From Candidatus Auribacterota bacterium (GTDB lineage: Bacteria; Auribacterota; Tritonobacteria; UBA1439): a stretch of DNA of 42,457 nucleotides. This document shows positions 23,322 through 32,027 of the stretch, one piece after another. The notes under the pieces were generated by a model. It worked only from the letters and a program-made list of their open reading frames with translations. It was not told the DNA's origin and ran no database searches. The stretch lies in NCBI GenBank assembly GCA_026392035.1, contig JAPLCX010000068.1, positions 1 through 42,457 of the forward strand, written 5' to 3'. Every line of letters begins with the position of its first letter. The first letter of the stretch is position 1. The position numbers and the translations under genes are program-made.

Positions 23322-23705
23322 TTGAAAGATATGAAGAAATACGCCGGACGCGCAATAGCTATCTGCAAGGATACGCAGCATGAAAGGCCGATAATACTCA
23401 CTTGTCTGGAATACAAAGACGCTGGCCACTTTATCGCTCATTGCCTTGAATTCGACCTCGTGGCTCAAGGGGGGAGCCTCGGCGAAGCAAGGGAAAATCT
23501 TGCTGATTTGATCTCATCCCAAGTCACGTTCGCATCCGAAAAGGGGCTACTGCCTAAATCCCTCTTTCATCCCGCCCCTGCGCGGTACTGGCAGATATAT
23601 TTTGAGCATAGAGCAAAGCTCGCGCGGCAGTATATCCTCAAGCGGAAATCCATCTCGCCGAGGGTGATCCTGGACAAGATGAGCTGCGCTTATGCACACG
23701 TCTGA
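23322..23705 (+). CDS. HicB-like antitoxin
   Basis: The TTG at 23322 is the likely start, as AAGGAGG stands 5 bp before it. The ATG at 23331 would be too far from that site. The 127-residue product has the HicB partial RNase-H-like core: PIILTCLEYKDAGHFIAHCL followed by EFDLVAQGGSLGEARENLAD. In HicB this degenerate fold blocks the HicA toxin and usually carries a DNA-binding region. Here the C-terminal half is basic and not obviously a ribbon-helix-helix. It overlaps the next gene by 14 bp, with antitoxin before toxin, the reverse of the usual HicA-HicB order. Confidence 0.68.
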   Translation: MKDMKKYAGRAIAICKDTQHERPIILTCLEYKDAGHFIAHCLEFDLVAQGGSLGEARENLADLISSQVTFASEKGLLPKSLFHPAPARYWQIYFEHRAKLARQYILKRKSISPRVILDKMSCAYAHV

Positions 23706-23934
23706 CAAGCCCCTTACCTATGGCGAGCTCCTCAGAATCGTAAGTCGGTTCAGCATCGAGATTAAAGAGCGCGGCAACAAATGCTTCCTTTTTCACCCAG
23801 ACATCAATGGTAGACCGGCCATTTATACGCTGCACAAACCGCATAGGAAGAACGACGAGTATTCCCGTCCAGTAGTAGCCGCAATCAGGAGACGGTTCGG
23901 TATCTCTCTGGATGATTTCTATTCCAAGAAGTAA
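23692..23934 (+). CDS. HicA-like toxin
   Basis: This 80-residue small basic protein has the HicA (YcfA) layout: helix YGELLRIVSRFSIEIKERGN, then a strand with the conserved histidine region CFLFHPDINGRPAIYTLHKP, and a C-terminal helix VVAAIRRRFGISLDDFYSKK. HicA toxins bind and cut mRNA with a double-stranded-RNA-binding-like fold and one catalytic histidine. Two histidines (in FHP and LHKPH) are candidates. The frame overlaps the antitoxin gene, so synthesis is coupled. The family call is from pattern and could be a divergent relative. Confidence 0.68.
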   Translation: MHTSDKPLTYGELLRIVSRFSIEIKERGNKCFLFHPDINGRPAIYTLHKPHRKNDEYSRPVVAAIRRRFGISLDDFYSKK

Positions 23935-23971
23935 AGCATGATGGGAAAATGATTTGATTGGAAGTTGGAAC

Positions 23972-25789
23972 TTATCTGGGACTTGGGATTTGCTCCTCAG
24001 GGGTTCTCGTCCCGAGACCTCGTTCGGGGTCGAGGGAGGATTTGGGATTTAATTTCTCCAGCTCTCCCCTCGCCATAACCGCAATCTCTTCCGCGGCGCG
24101 CGGCGCGTCCAAGAGACGCGCCTCTTTCGAACCTCGGTGCTTGATCTCAATCTTCCCCTGGGCAAGCCCCTTCGGCCCAACGATGACCCTCAGCGGGATC
24201 CCGACGAGATCGGCGTCCTTGAACTTGACCCCCGGCCGTTCATCGCGGTCGTCCAGGAGTACCTCGACACCCTTCTCACCCAGCGCCCGGTAGAGCTCCC
24301 CGGCAACCTTCATCGTCTCCTCATCGCTCACGTTCATGGGGATGATCTCGACATGGTATGGCGCGATTGACATCGGCCATATTATCCCGTTCTCATCGTG
24401 GTGCTGCTCGATAGTGGCGGCGGCGGTTCTGGTGACGCCGATCCCGTAGCAGCCCATGACGAACGGCTTCGCGACGCCATCCTTGTCCGAAAATGTCGCC
24501 CCCATCGATTCGCTGTATTTCTTCCCCAATTTGAATATCTGACCCACCTCGATCCCGCGGTAGGCGGTGAGCGCCTGTCCGCACTGCGGGCATTTATCCC
24601 CCTCGCGCACGAGGAGGAGATCGTGCCATTCATCAACGGAGAAATCCCTCCCCTCGCACACACCCGTGAGATGGTAATCTGTTTTGTTTGCGCCCGTGAC
24701 ACCGTTGCAGATGCCCTCAATGGTAACTTTATCTGCAATGACACGAACCGTGCTCCCCTGCAGTCGGAGCTTGACCGGCCCCGCGAAACCCAGGGGAGCG
24801 CCGGTGATTTTATAAATGGTCTCCTCGCCGGCGAGCGCGACCTCGTGCGACCTCAGCGCCTTCTGGAGCTTCGCCTCGTTCACGTCACGATCTCCGCGAA
24901 TGAGCACGACAACCCCCTTCCCCGCCGCTTCGTAGACGAGGGTTTTAATGAGCTTCTCGGGCGGGACCTTGAGGAAAGCCGCCACCTCCTCCACCGTCTT
25001 GTACCCCGGCGTGTGGACCTCGCGCAATCCCTCCATCGGCTCCTTGAGTTTCGTGGGGATTGGCGGGTTGCCGATGGCGGTGTCAGTGGTTGCGGCGTAC
25101 CCGCATTTCGTGTCCGGGCAGGAGATCACCACTGTTTCTCCGGATGAGGCGAGCACCATAAACTCATGTGTCACCTTCCCCCCCATGATCCCGGGGTCGG
25201 CAAGCACCGCCCTGAAGTTGAGGCCGCACCGGGCGAATATCCGCGAGTACGCCTCGTTCATGACCTGGTAGTAGTCGTCGAGGGACTCCTCATCCCGATG
25301 GAAAGAATACGCGTCCTTCATGGTGAACTCACGCCCGCGCATGACTCCGAAACGGGGCCGGACCTCATCACGGAACTTCGTCTGGATCTGGTAGAGGCAG
25401 AGGGGAAGCTCCTGGTACGATCGCACCTCACCCCGGACCGTGTGTGTGATGATTTCCTCGTGCGTGGGGCCGAGCGCGAACTCCCTCTCGTGCCGGTCCT
25501 TCAGGCGCATGAGCTCCTTGCCATACTCGTCCCAGCGGCCGCTCTCCTTCCAGAGCTCTGCGGGGCTGAGGATGGGGAGAAGCAGCTCCTGGGCGCCCGC
25601 GCGGTCCATCTCCTCGCGCACAATCTGCTCCACCTTCCTGATCGTGCGCCAGCCGAGGGGGAGGTAGGTATAAATCCCCGCGCCGAGTTTGCGCATCATC
25701 CCTGCGCGGATCATGAGCTTGTGGCTTACGATCTCAGCCTCAGCCGGGTCTTCTTTCAGCGTCGGTATGAATGCCTTTGTCCAGAGCAT
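23972..25789 (-). CDS. proS: Prolyl-tRNA synthetase, bacterial type with editing domain
   Basis: The ATG at 25789 begins MLWTKAFIPTLKEDPAEAEI, the true family N-terminus. The upstream open frame is GGGATTT repeat. The 605-residue enzyme has the class II catalytic core (motif 2 around KFRDEVRPRFGVMRGREFTM), a YbaK-like editing insertion (about residues 230-390, including KGVVVLIRGDRDVNEAKLQK), a CPQCG segment and a C-terminal anticodon-binding domain. It charges tRNA-Pro. After ELEKL the last two dozen residues come from an inserted repeat (SLDPERGLGTRTP), so the original stop was lost. No ribosome site is visible before the start. Confidence 0.95.
   Translation of the reverse strand: MLWTKAFIPTLKEDPAEAEIVSHKLMIRAGMMRKLGAGIYTYLPLGWRTIRKVEQIVREEMDRAGAQELLLPILSPAELWKESGRWDEYGKELMRLKDRHEREFALGPTHEEIITHTVRGEVRSYQELPLCLYQIQTKFRDEVRPRFGVMRGREFTMKDAYSFHRDEESLDDYYQVMNEAYSRIFARCGLNFRAVLADPGIMGGKVTHEFMVLASSGETVVISCPDTKCGYAATTDTAIGNPPIPTKLKEPMEGLREVHTPGYKTVEEVAAFLKVPPEKLIKTLVYEAAGKGVVVLIRGDRDVNEAKLQKALRSHEVALAGEETIYKITGAPLGFAGPVKLRLQGSTVRVIADKVTIEGICNGVTGANKTDYHLTGVCEGRDFSVDEWHDLLLVREGDKCPQCGQALTAYRGIEVGQIFKLGKKYSESMGATFSDKDGVAKPFVMGCYGIGVTRTAAATIEQHHDENGIIWPMSIAPYHVEIIPMNVSDEETMKVAGELYRALGEKGVEVLLDDRDERPGVKFKDADLVGIPLRVIVGPKGLAQGKIEIKHRGSKEARLLDAPRAAEEIAVMARGELEKLNPKSSLDPERGLGTRTPEEQIPSPR
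23975..24052 (+). repeat. GGGATTT array with hairpin overlapping the proS 3' end
   Basis: ACTTGGGATTTGC and GGATTTGGGATTTAA flank a hairpin-prone segment (CCCGAGACCTCGTTCGGGG). It lies inside the coding end of proS and is inverted relative to the array at 25796-25846. Confidence 0.8.
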
Positions 25790-25795
25790 GGTTTC

Positions 25796-25846
25796 AAATC
25801 CCAAATCCCAATCTCTAAATCCCAAATCCCAAATCCCAAATTCCAA
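25796..25846 (-). repeat. AAATCCC array in the proS leader
   Basis: It contains AAATCCCAAATCTC-type units followed by three perfect AAATCCC units (on the minus strand GGGATTT). It lies between the proS promoter and start codon and occupies the place where a ribosome site would be expected. Confidence 0.85.
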
Positions 25847-25913
25847 TAATGTTAAAAACTACTATAAAAAGCGTGCCGGGCTGCCGGAGTCTCTTCCGCC
25901 CCGCAGAGATGCT

Positions 25914-25941
25914 ATTCTACCCGCTTTTCACATAGTGTAAA
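25914..25941 (-). promoter_or_regulatory. proS promoter
   Basis: On the minus strand TTTACA (25941-25936), a 16-bp spacer and TAGAAT (25919-25914) form a sigma-70-type promoter. The predicted leader is about 120 bases and contains the GGGATTT array. Confidence 0.6.
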
Positions 25942-25964
25942 GCCCTTGTGCAAGGAGGACTTTA

Positions 25965-27017
25965 TTATTGAATAAGGACTTCCGCCATGGTCATCCCAAG
26001 TGCACGGCGGGGAAGTGGCTCCGCGTACAGTGGGAACAGGCCAAGATAGATTTTATAAACCCCGGGGGAGATACGCGGTTTGATCATCGTCTCGGTCAGC
26101 GTCTCGCACCACACGCTCTTCAGTCCCCTGCGTCTGCCGATGAACGGTGAGATCCCCGGAGCCAGCTTCCGCCTCTTCGTAAAAGAAAGCTCCTGCCCCG
26201 ATGGCGTGACGATCACCGCATACGCTTTAAACGGGCCGTCCACGGGACCGACAATCGCGTCGAGAGAGAACGGGCTCCCCCTCGTCACGCGTGCGCTGCT
26301 CGGGGCTGCGTAGATGTTCGCGAGCGGCGGGAGGCCCAATATTTTCCTCGCCTCCTCCGGCGTGGCGATCGGCCGCTGTGCCGCCCGGGCCATGGAGATC
26401 GACTGTCTGAGATAATCCAGATTCGTCGGCTTCCGCTTGTACGGCCATCCCGAGCTATCGTGAAGCCCAAGGCGCAGATGGCCGCCCCTTGAAATCGTCT
26501 CGCGTATAATGCCCATCGCCTGCTGACCCACGGCAACGGTCACGGGGTTATCCTCCTCGCGTGTTGAATCGAATTCGATCCGCTTATTGCAGCGGACCCA
26601 CTCCTCGACTTCCTTCCCCGCTCCCCCGAGATCGCAATCGATGATGAGATCCGGCGCCGCGGCGAGCACCTCGCGGAGGAGCGCGCGATAGTTATTCACG
26701 TCGCGGTCAAAATGATAGTCAGCCGGCGAACTCTCCGCGGCAATCGGCTGTAGACGCACCATTGATGCCCCGATCTGAGCGCACGTTTTAATCTCCTCAA
26801 GATACTCTTTCCGGCGCGCGGGGGTTTCGCGCGATATCGCGCCGCCCGGTTCAGGGAGCAGGGCGACCTCTATGATCAGGGGGGGGCCTTTACGCGCCGC
26901 TTTCTGTGCCGTACGACGCGTGACACCCCCGGCAGGCGCCCTCGTGACCTGCGGATCAATGCTGACGCATCCGCACACAACGAGAAATAGAATGGCGAAG
27001 CTATTGATTGCTCTCAC
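25965..27017 (-). CDS. Lipoprotein with a degenerate BKACE (DUF849) domain
   Basis: This 350-residue protein has a lipoprotein signal with lipid-anchor cysteine 17 (VCGC). Residues 45-230 match the BKACE fold family (beta-keto acid cleavage enzymes, DUF849): a first barrel strand PLIIEVALL, then GASMVRLQP, PDLIIDCDLGG, and the unmistakable end RGGHLRLGLHDSSG followed by SISMARAAQRPIATPEEARK and ILGLP. BKACE enzymes hold zinc with an H-x-H pair and the Glu of a G-x-E-D motif. Here these are Arg88, Gln90 and His186, while Arg182 and Asp187 are kept. The barrel is about 85 residues shorter than usual. Residues 231-350 form an unassigned beta-rich domain. It is probably a binding or structural protein, not a classical BKACE. 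Confidence 0.7.
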   Translation of the reverse strand: MRAINSFAILFLVVCGCVSIDPQVTRAPAGGVTRRTAQKAARKGPPLIIEVALLPEPGGAISRETPARRKEYLEEIKTCAQIGASMVRLQPIAAESSPADYHFDRDVNNYRALLREVLAAAPDLIIDCDLGGAGKEVEEWVRCNKRIEFDSTREEDNPVTVAVGQQAMGIIRETISRGGHLRLGLHDSSGWPYKRKPTNLDYLRQSISMARAAQRPIATPEEARKILGLPPLANIYAAPSSARVTRGSPFSLDAIVGPVDGPFKAYAVIVTPSGQELSFTKRRKLAPGISPFIGRRRGLKSVWCETLTETMIKPRISPGVYKIYLGLFPLYAEPLPRRALGMTMAEVLIQ

Positions 27018-27399
27018 GCTTTTCCCCTCTCATCCTCCCCTCCATCTCATTCAGTCTCCACTCGATTGATGAGAGGACCCAGAACATGAAATGCATCTGC
27101 CTCAAAAACGTATGGAGCAGGTACATGATCTTGACCGAGATGAGAATGACGCCGATCTCGATCATCGGCAGCACGAGCCTCCCGTGGGTGACGATCGAGA
27201 TAAGAAAACAGACAGCAATGACCAACCCGAAGAGCACATTGAACAGCTTATGCCTGAAGGTGGGAACGCCTCCGATCTTGCCGATGATGGCGCGTATGCG
27301 TTCCTTTTCGCGCTTGAACTGTTCGATCTCCTCGGCGAGGGTGTGCTCCTTCTCGCGATCTATCCGCGCTGACTCATCGTTCCTCATGCGCCATACCAT
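27001..27399 (-). CDS. Small membrane protein with N-terminal coiled coil
   Basis: The ATG at 27399 has GGAG 5 bp upstream, giving 132 residues. The N-terminal part is charged and predicted coiled coil (REKEHTLAEEIEQFKREKER). Two transmembrane helices follow (VLFGLVIAVCFLISIVTH and LPMIEIGVILISVKIMYLL), then an amphipathic tail (FWVLSSIEWRLNEMEGRM). I do not recognise a family. It overlaps the BKACE-like lipoprotein gene by 17 bp, so the two are likely made together and may act at the same membrane. Confidence 0.65.
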   Translation of the reverse strand: MVWRMRNDESARIDREKEHTLAEEIEQFKREKERIRAIIGKIGGVPTFRHKLFNVLFGLVIAVCFLISIVTHGRLVLPMIEIGVILISVKIMYLLHTFLRQMHFMFWVLSSIEWRLNEMEGRMRGEKRESNQ

Positions 27400-27540
27400 A
27401 GCAGCTCCGAAGCCTGCGTTCAACCATAAAAACCCCCCTCATGACCTGCGATTTTTTCCTGCGATTTTTTCTATCCAACCGGTTTAAAATAACATAAACT
27501 ACGTGGCGCATCAATCGACGAAAGTGCCCATTGAAAAAAG

Positions 27541-29589
27541 ATGTGGCTCAACATCGTATTTAACCTCTGCACCATACTCTTTGCCCTCGCCGCCCTGTAT
27601 GTTTTCCTCATCGGCGATATCGCCCTGCGCCTCGGAGAGGTGCGCCTCAGATGCCACCATCTCCTCACGCCGCTCTTATACCTCATCATCCTGCTCTTTC
27701 TCAAGCTGATATTTGCCAGGCAGGCACCGTTCGCGCGCATAAAATCCTGGTTTGAGAGGAACAGGCGAACCATCCTCCTCGCGCTCCTGATCACCGCAGC
27801 ATCCGCGCTCCCCCGCTTCTGGAATCTCGGCGGCCACAGCCTTGAGCCCGACGAGCTCCCCTGGATAGAGCACGGGAAAAACCTCATTGCCAATCTGCGC
27901 GCGCGCGAATTTAAAAAAGCGACCTCCCGCCTGTCTTATCCGGGAGTGCTCCCCGCGGCGCTCATCGGCTCCTCCCACATCTACCTTGGCAAAAATACTT
28001 CGCGCCTCAGCTTTGATCTCCTGCCCCCGCTCGTCGCGGCGCGATTCCCGATTGCCCTTGTCGGAACCGCGACCGGTCTCCTCCTCTACCTCCTCGGCCG
28101 CATAGCGTGGGGCGATGAGACGGCATTCTGGGCCGCCCTTATGCTCTCATTCTATCCCCAGCATATCGCGCTCTCCCGCGTCGCCCACGTGGACTCCACG
28201 CTCACCCTCTGCTTCATGCTCTCGCTGCTGTGCTACCTCATCTACACCGACCGCCGCCGCCTTCCGTGGAAGATCGCATCCTCGATCTGCTTCGCACTCG
28301 CCCTTCTCACCAAGGCGACCGCCGTGTCAATCCCCCTCATACTGTTCACATGGAAGGCCGTCGTGCGCCTGCGGAAGCGTGACGACAGTTTCCGCTTCTG
28401 GGAGGTGAGTGATCTCGGCTGGCTCGGCCTCGCGCTCGCCCTCTACTTTCTGCTTTTTACCCGACTGTGGTATGAACCCCACGAAATCTTCTGGAGCAAC
28501 TATGTGCGCTATCTTCCTCCGACCGCAGGGCTCGTTGCGACAATCAACATGCTCGCCGACCTCCCCTGGCTGCAAACAGGGGGTGTACTTCTCTGCGCGT
28601 ACATACTGTTCACCGTGGCGGCGAGGGTGTGGGGAAAACGCGCGACTGATTTCCTGACGTCTCGCTCGCTGCGCTCGGGAGCAGCTCTGCTGTTTCTCTG
28701 CTTCGTGTTCATCCAGATCTTCCGGAAGCCTATAGTAAATGAACTACTGCACCTATCCGCGATGTCCTATCTGGGAGACATCGGCCACGTAAAGTACTGG
28801 ATGGGGAGGATCGTCACTCATCCACCCGGCTGGTTTTATCTTTTCATGCTCCTCATCTGCACCCCGCCGCTCATGCTCCTGCTTCTGGTCAGCGGCCTCA
28901 TCCGGCCCTGCGTAGCGCGGAGTGGGGAGCGCGCCGGGGACCGCGGATACCTGCTCTGCCTTATCGCTTCCGTTATGTTCATCACCATCATGAGTCTGGG
29001 ACACAAAATGGCGCTCCGCTACATTGCCCCTGTGATGCCGTGTCTATGCCTCATCTCGGCAAGCGGCCTCGTGGGAATAATGAACTGTTTCCCTGCGCTC
29101 GCTCTCCCGGGACGCGCGGCCGTCCGCAGCGCGATAGTACTGCCGCTCATAGCCTCCCTCATCGTACCCCTCGTCAAGGTCGCTCCCTTCTATGGCATAT
29201 ACTGCAATTTCTTGGTGGGCGGGCCGGCTGGAGCATCCCGTCGTGTCTCACTGGGATTCGGCGTGGGGACAAAGGAAGCCGTGGCGTATCTCAAGGCGCA
29301 CGCAAAGAGTGGAGATTCCATCTTCGCCGTGGGAATTGCAGGCGACTTCAGGTATCACTGGGCTCACGATCCGCCCGCCGCCCCCCCCGATGTCCTTATC
29401 AATGCGGCGAAACCGTCCCATGGTGACTGGCTGGTGATTCCCCTGGGGCACCGGATGAGAAATCCGAGGATAGAAAAGTTCCTTCAGACTCACACGCCGA
29501 AGAAGGTGTACACGGTGACAAAAAGCGGCGTTGGTTTCGTGGATATTTACAGACTCGGATATGAGCCCGCGTCGGTGACACCGCAGTGA
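27541..29589 (+). CDS. Membrane glycosyltransferase of the GT39/PMT-ArnT type
   Basis: This 682-residue integral membrane protein has about twelve helices. The first periplasmic loop has the catalytic-type acidic motif LEPDELPW (Asp104-Glu105), and the conserved AFWAALMLSFYPQHIALSRV stretch follows, as in dolichyl-phosphate-mannose mannosyltransferases and ArnT. Such enzymes move a sugar from an undecaprenyl-phosphate carrier to protein, lipid A or another glycan in the periplasm. An N-terminal extension of two extra helices precedes the core. The coding end overlaps ispE by 43 bp tail to tail. Acceptor and sugar are unknown. Confidence 0.82.
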   Translation: MWLNIVFNLCTILFALAALYVFLIGDIALRLGEVRLRCHHLLTPLLYLIILLFLKLIFARQAPFARIKSWFERNRRTILLALLITAASALPRFWNLGGHSLEPDELPWIEHGKNLIANLRAREFKKATSRLSYPGVLPAALIGSSHIYLGKNTSRLSFDLLPPLVAARFPIALVGTATGLLLYLLGRIAWGDETAFWAALMLSFYPQHIALSRVAHVDSTLTLCFMLSLLCYLIYTDRRRLPWKIASSICFALALLTKATAVSIPLILFTWKAVVRLRKRDDSFRFWEVSDLGWLGLALALYFLLFTRLWYEPHEIFWSNYVRYLPPTAGLVATINMLADLPWLQTGGVLLCAYILFTVAARVWGKRATDFLTSRSLRSGAALLFLCFVFIQIFRKPIVNELLHLSAMSYLGDIGHVKYWMGRIVTHPPGWFYLFMLLICTPPLMLLLLVSGLIRPCVARSGERAGDRGYLLCLIASVMFITIMSLGHKMALRYIAPVMPCLCLISASGLVGIMNCFPALALPGRAAVRSAIVLPLIASLIVPLVKVAPFYGIYCNFLVGGPAGASRRVSLGFGVGTKEAVAYLKAHAKSGDSIFAVGIAGDFRYHWAHDPPAAPPDVLINAAKPSHGDWLVIPLGHRMRNPRIEKFLQTHTPKKVYTVTKSGVGFVDIYRLGYEPASVTPQ

Positions 29590-30431
29590 AGGAATGTCCC
29601 GTCCATTAACTCGTGCCTGATCGCTTCAGCGAGCCGCCGGGCAGCGGCCCTGTCCTCCGCGATCCCGAACACGCTCGGCCCGCTCCCGCTCATGCACGCG
29701 CCGAGTGCGCCATGTTTCCGTAGCGCCCGCTTGAGTCTCTCTACCTCCCGCATCTGCGGGCCCACGCTGGACTCAAGGCGATTGTAGAGCGCGCCGCTCA
29801 GTCTCACCGGATCGCCGGAGGCGAGGGCGTTGAGGAACTCATCCTCACCGACGTGCGGTTCTCCGACAGCGGGAGTGAGCGCGGCGTACACGTCAGCGGT
29901 TGAAACGGCTATCGGCGGCGTTACGAGTACATACGGGTATGACGCGGCATGCTCCAGCGCGGTCACGTTCTCCCCTCTCCCCGCGCACAGCGCCGTCCCC
30001 GCGTTGATAAAAAATGGGACATCCGAACCGAGCCGGGCCCCAATCTTCTCCAGTTCCCCCGGGGCCATCTCCAGCCCCCAGAGCTCGTTGAGGCCGCGCA
30101 GCACTCCCGCCGCGTCGCTGCTCCCACCCCCGAGCCCCGCGGCGACGGGGATCTTCTTGGTGAGCGTGATGCGAACCCCCCTGCCGCGCCGGGCGTGGCG
30201 GCGCATCTCGTCGGCGGCGCGCCAGCAGAGATTGCGCGAGCCAACAGGGAGGGAGGGCAGGTCGCAGGAGACGCTGATCAACTCACCCTGTTCCTCGAGG
30301 GAGAGCGCGTCGTAGAGGTCTATCGCCTGCATGACGGTGCGGATCTCGTGGAAACCGTCCGATCTTTTTCCCCGCACGTCAAGGTAGAAATTGATCTTGG
30401 CGGGGCAGCGGATGGAAACGGAATGCTTCAC
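29547..30431 (-). CDS. ispE: 4-diphosphocytidyl-2-C-methyl-D-erythritol kinase IspE
   Basis: This 294-residue GHMP kinase has an N-terminal strand with CPAKINFYLDV (catalytic lysine in the PAKIN motif), the glycine-rich phosphate loop PVAAGLGGGSSDAAGVL (95-111), and the C-terminal GACMSGSGPSVFGI motif. It phosphorylates CDP-methylerythritol in the non-mevalonate isoprenoid pathway. The start is a GTG with only a weak ribosome site. The gene follows a TPR lipoprotein gene after 57 bp and is probably in the same transcript. Confidence 0.95.
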   Translation of the reverse strand: MKHSVSIRCPAKINFYLDVRGKRSDGFHEIRTVMQAIDLYDALSLEEQGELISVSCDLPSLPVGSRNLCWRAADEMRRHARRGRGVRITLTKKIPVAAGLGGGSSDAAGVLRGLNELWGLEMAPGELEKIGARLGSDVPFFINAGTALCAGRGENVTALEHAASYPYVLVTPPIAVSTADVYAALTPAVGEPHVGEDEFLNALASGDPVRLSGALYNRLESSVGPQMREVERLKRALRKHGALGACMSGSGPSVFGIAEDRAAARRLAEAIRHELMDGTFLHCGVTDAGSYPSL

Positions 30432-30488
30432 AGTGATAATTCTTTCCAGGCAGGGCAGTGCGTGTACGTTAGGCTTTAAACTTTCTGC

Positions 30489-32027
30489 TTATTGCCGCTC
30501 GTGCACCACTTCTTTCTTTCCACCCTTCCCCGGCTCCCCCGCGGGGTGTTTAATTTCAAGCCTGCTGCGGAGCGCGTCGATCTTCTGCTTCACCGCTTCA
30601 TTCTTGGGATCGAGCTTCAAGGATTTGTTCCACTCCTCCATCGCCTCTTTCCACATCTTGTTTTCGTGATACGCGTCGCCGAGGTGATCGAGGACCACGG
30701 GATCGTCCCCGACGAGCTTCGCGGCCCGCTGGATCGCTTTCAACGCCTCGCTATACTTGCCCTGTTTGTAATACACCCAGCCCAGGCTGTCAATGTATGC
30801 CCCGTTGTCAGCGTCAATGGCCAATGCCTTCCCGATGAGCACCTCGGCCTCATCGAGGCGCATCCCTTTTTCAGCGTACATGTATCCGAGGTAGTTATAT
30901 GCCTCGGCGTTATTTGGATTCAGCTCGATCGTTTTCTTGAATTCCGCAACCGCCTCATCGAAGCGGCCCAGTTTCTCGTACGCGCCCCCGGTGTAAAAGT
31001 GAACCGTGCTGCCGTCGGCTCCGAGCTTCAGCGCCCGACCATAGGCTTCAATCGCCTTCGCATAGTCACCCATCGCTCCATAGGCGAGCCCCAGGTAGAA
31101 ATGCAGCGCTGACGACTCAAGTCCCTCCGCACAAGCCTCCTCGAGGAGATCCACCGCTTCCTCTTTCTTATCCTCCATGAGGTAAATCTGCGCCAGGGCG
31201 AGGTAGCCTCGAACCTCGTGTGGCATGAGTTCAATGAGGAGCTGGAAACGACTCTCTGCCTTATCAAGCTCGCCCTGCTCCTTGTAGAGATTGCCGAGGG
31301 AGGCGTATATCTCGAGCTTGAGCGGATAAATCTTGAGTGCTTTCTGGTATTCCTCGATCGCCTCCTCCCGCCGGTCGAGGAGATCGTACACCTGGGCAAG
31401 CTTATAGTGCGTGTCGAACACACCGGGCGCGAGTTCTGCTGCCCGTTTCAAGCCCTCCACGGCGGGGCTGATATTCTCCTCGCTGCAATAGAGCAGGCCG
31501 AGCTTGAACCAGAGCCTCCACTGATCGGGGCGGGCGCGGGTGGCCCTTTCAAACACCTTAATGGCGTCATCCCGGCGATCTTCGTTGAAATAGAGCTGAC
31601 CGAGGGAAAGGTAGCCTTCCTCGTTTGTGGGATCTAATTTGATTGCTTCTTCAAATTCATTGACGGCTTTTTTGAGATCGCCATTCGCATAGTACGCCCT
31701 GCCCAGGAGCATGTGCGCATCGACGAGCGCACGATCTTTCTCAGTCGCCTTGCGACCCTCCTCTATGGCCCTCTTGAAATCCTGCCTCCGCAGGTACAGG
31801 TCACCGAGTTTGAGGTTGATCGCGGCTGCCCCGGGATCAAAGCTGAGGGCGGTGACAAATTCCTCGGTGGCGGCCTCCAGCTTTCCCTCCTTTTCCAGGA
31901 AAGCGCCGAGGGTGTAGTGCAGATATGCCTGCGGCCTATCCACGTACGCATAGGACGGCGACAGGGCTTTCGCCCGCGGCGCCGGGTGGAGACGGAGCCC
32001 GGCACACCCGAAGAGCGGAACGCACAC
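30489..32027 (-). CDS. TPR-repeat lipoprotein
   Basis: This is about 512 residues of consecutive tetratricopeptide repeats, roughly twelve to thirteen units with the pattern AYxxLGxxYxxxGxxxEAxxxFxxAxxLxP (for example AEAYNYLGYMYAEKGMRLDE). The GTG at 32027 is the only conventional start in the frame, but it falls inside what looks like a signal peptide: the codons upstream continue in frame as SRSVALIAVV before CVPLFGC, a good lipobox. A rare start codon (ATT near 32060) or a sequencing error is possible. TPR lipoproteins act as scaffolds for envelope assembly or secretion. It follows the AURKAIP1-type gene and precedes ispE. Confidence 0.85.
   Translation of the reverse strand: MCVPLFGCAGLRLHPAPRAKALSPSYAYVDRPQAYLHYTLGAFLEKEGKLEAATEEFVTALSFDPGAAAINLKLGDLYLRRQDFKRAIEEGRKATEKDRALVDAHMLLGRAYYANGDLKKAVNEFEEAIKLDPTNEEGYLSLGQLYFNEDRRDDAIKVFERATRARPDQWRLWFKLGLLYCSEENISPAVEGLKRAAELAPGVFDTHYKLAQVYDLLDRREEAIEEYQKALKIYPLKLEIYASLGNLYKEQGELDKAESRFQLLIELMPHEVRGYLALAQIYLMEDKKEEAVDLLEEACAEGLESSALHFYLGLAYGAMGDYAKAIEAYGRALKLGADGSTVHFYTGGAYEKLGRFDEAVAEFKKTIELNPNNAEAYNYLGYMYAEKGMRLDEAEVLIGKALAIDADNGAYIDSLGWVYYKQGKYSEALKAIQRAAKLVGDDPVVLDHLGDAYHENKMWKEAMEEWNKSLKLDPKNEAVKQKIDALRSRLEIKHPAGEPGKGGKKEVVHERQ

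Noticed and set aside
22019-25846. Transposon ends suggested by the inverted GGGATTT arrays
   Set aside because: The enclosed units are housekeeping or shell genes with no transposase, and the arrays are short tandem words without defined tips or target duplications.
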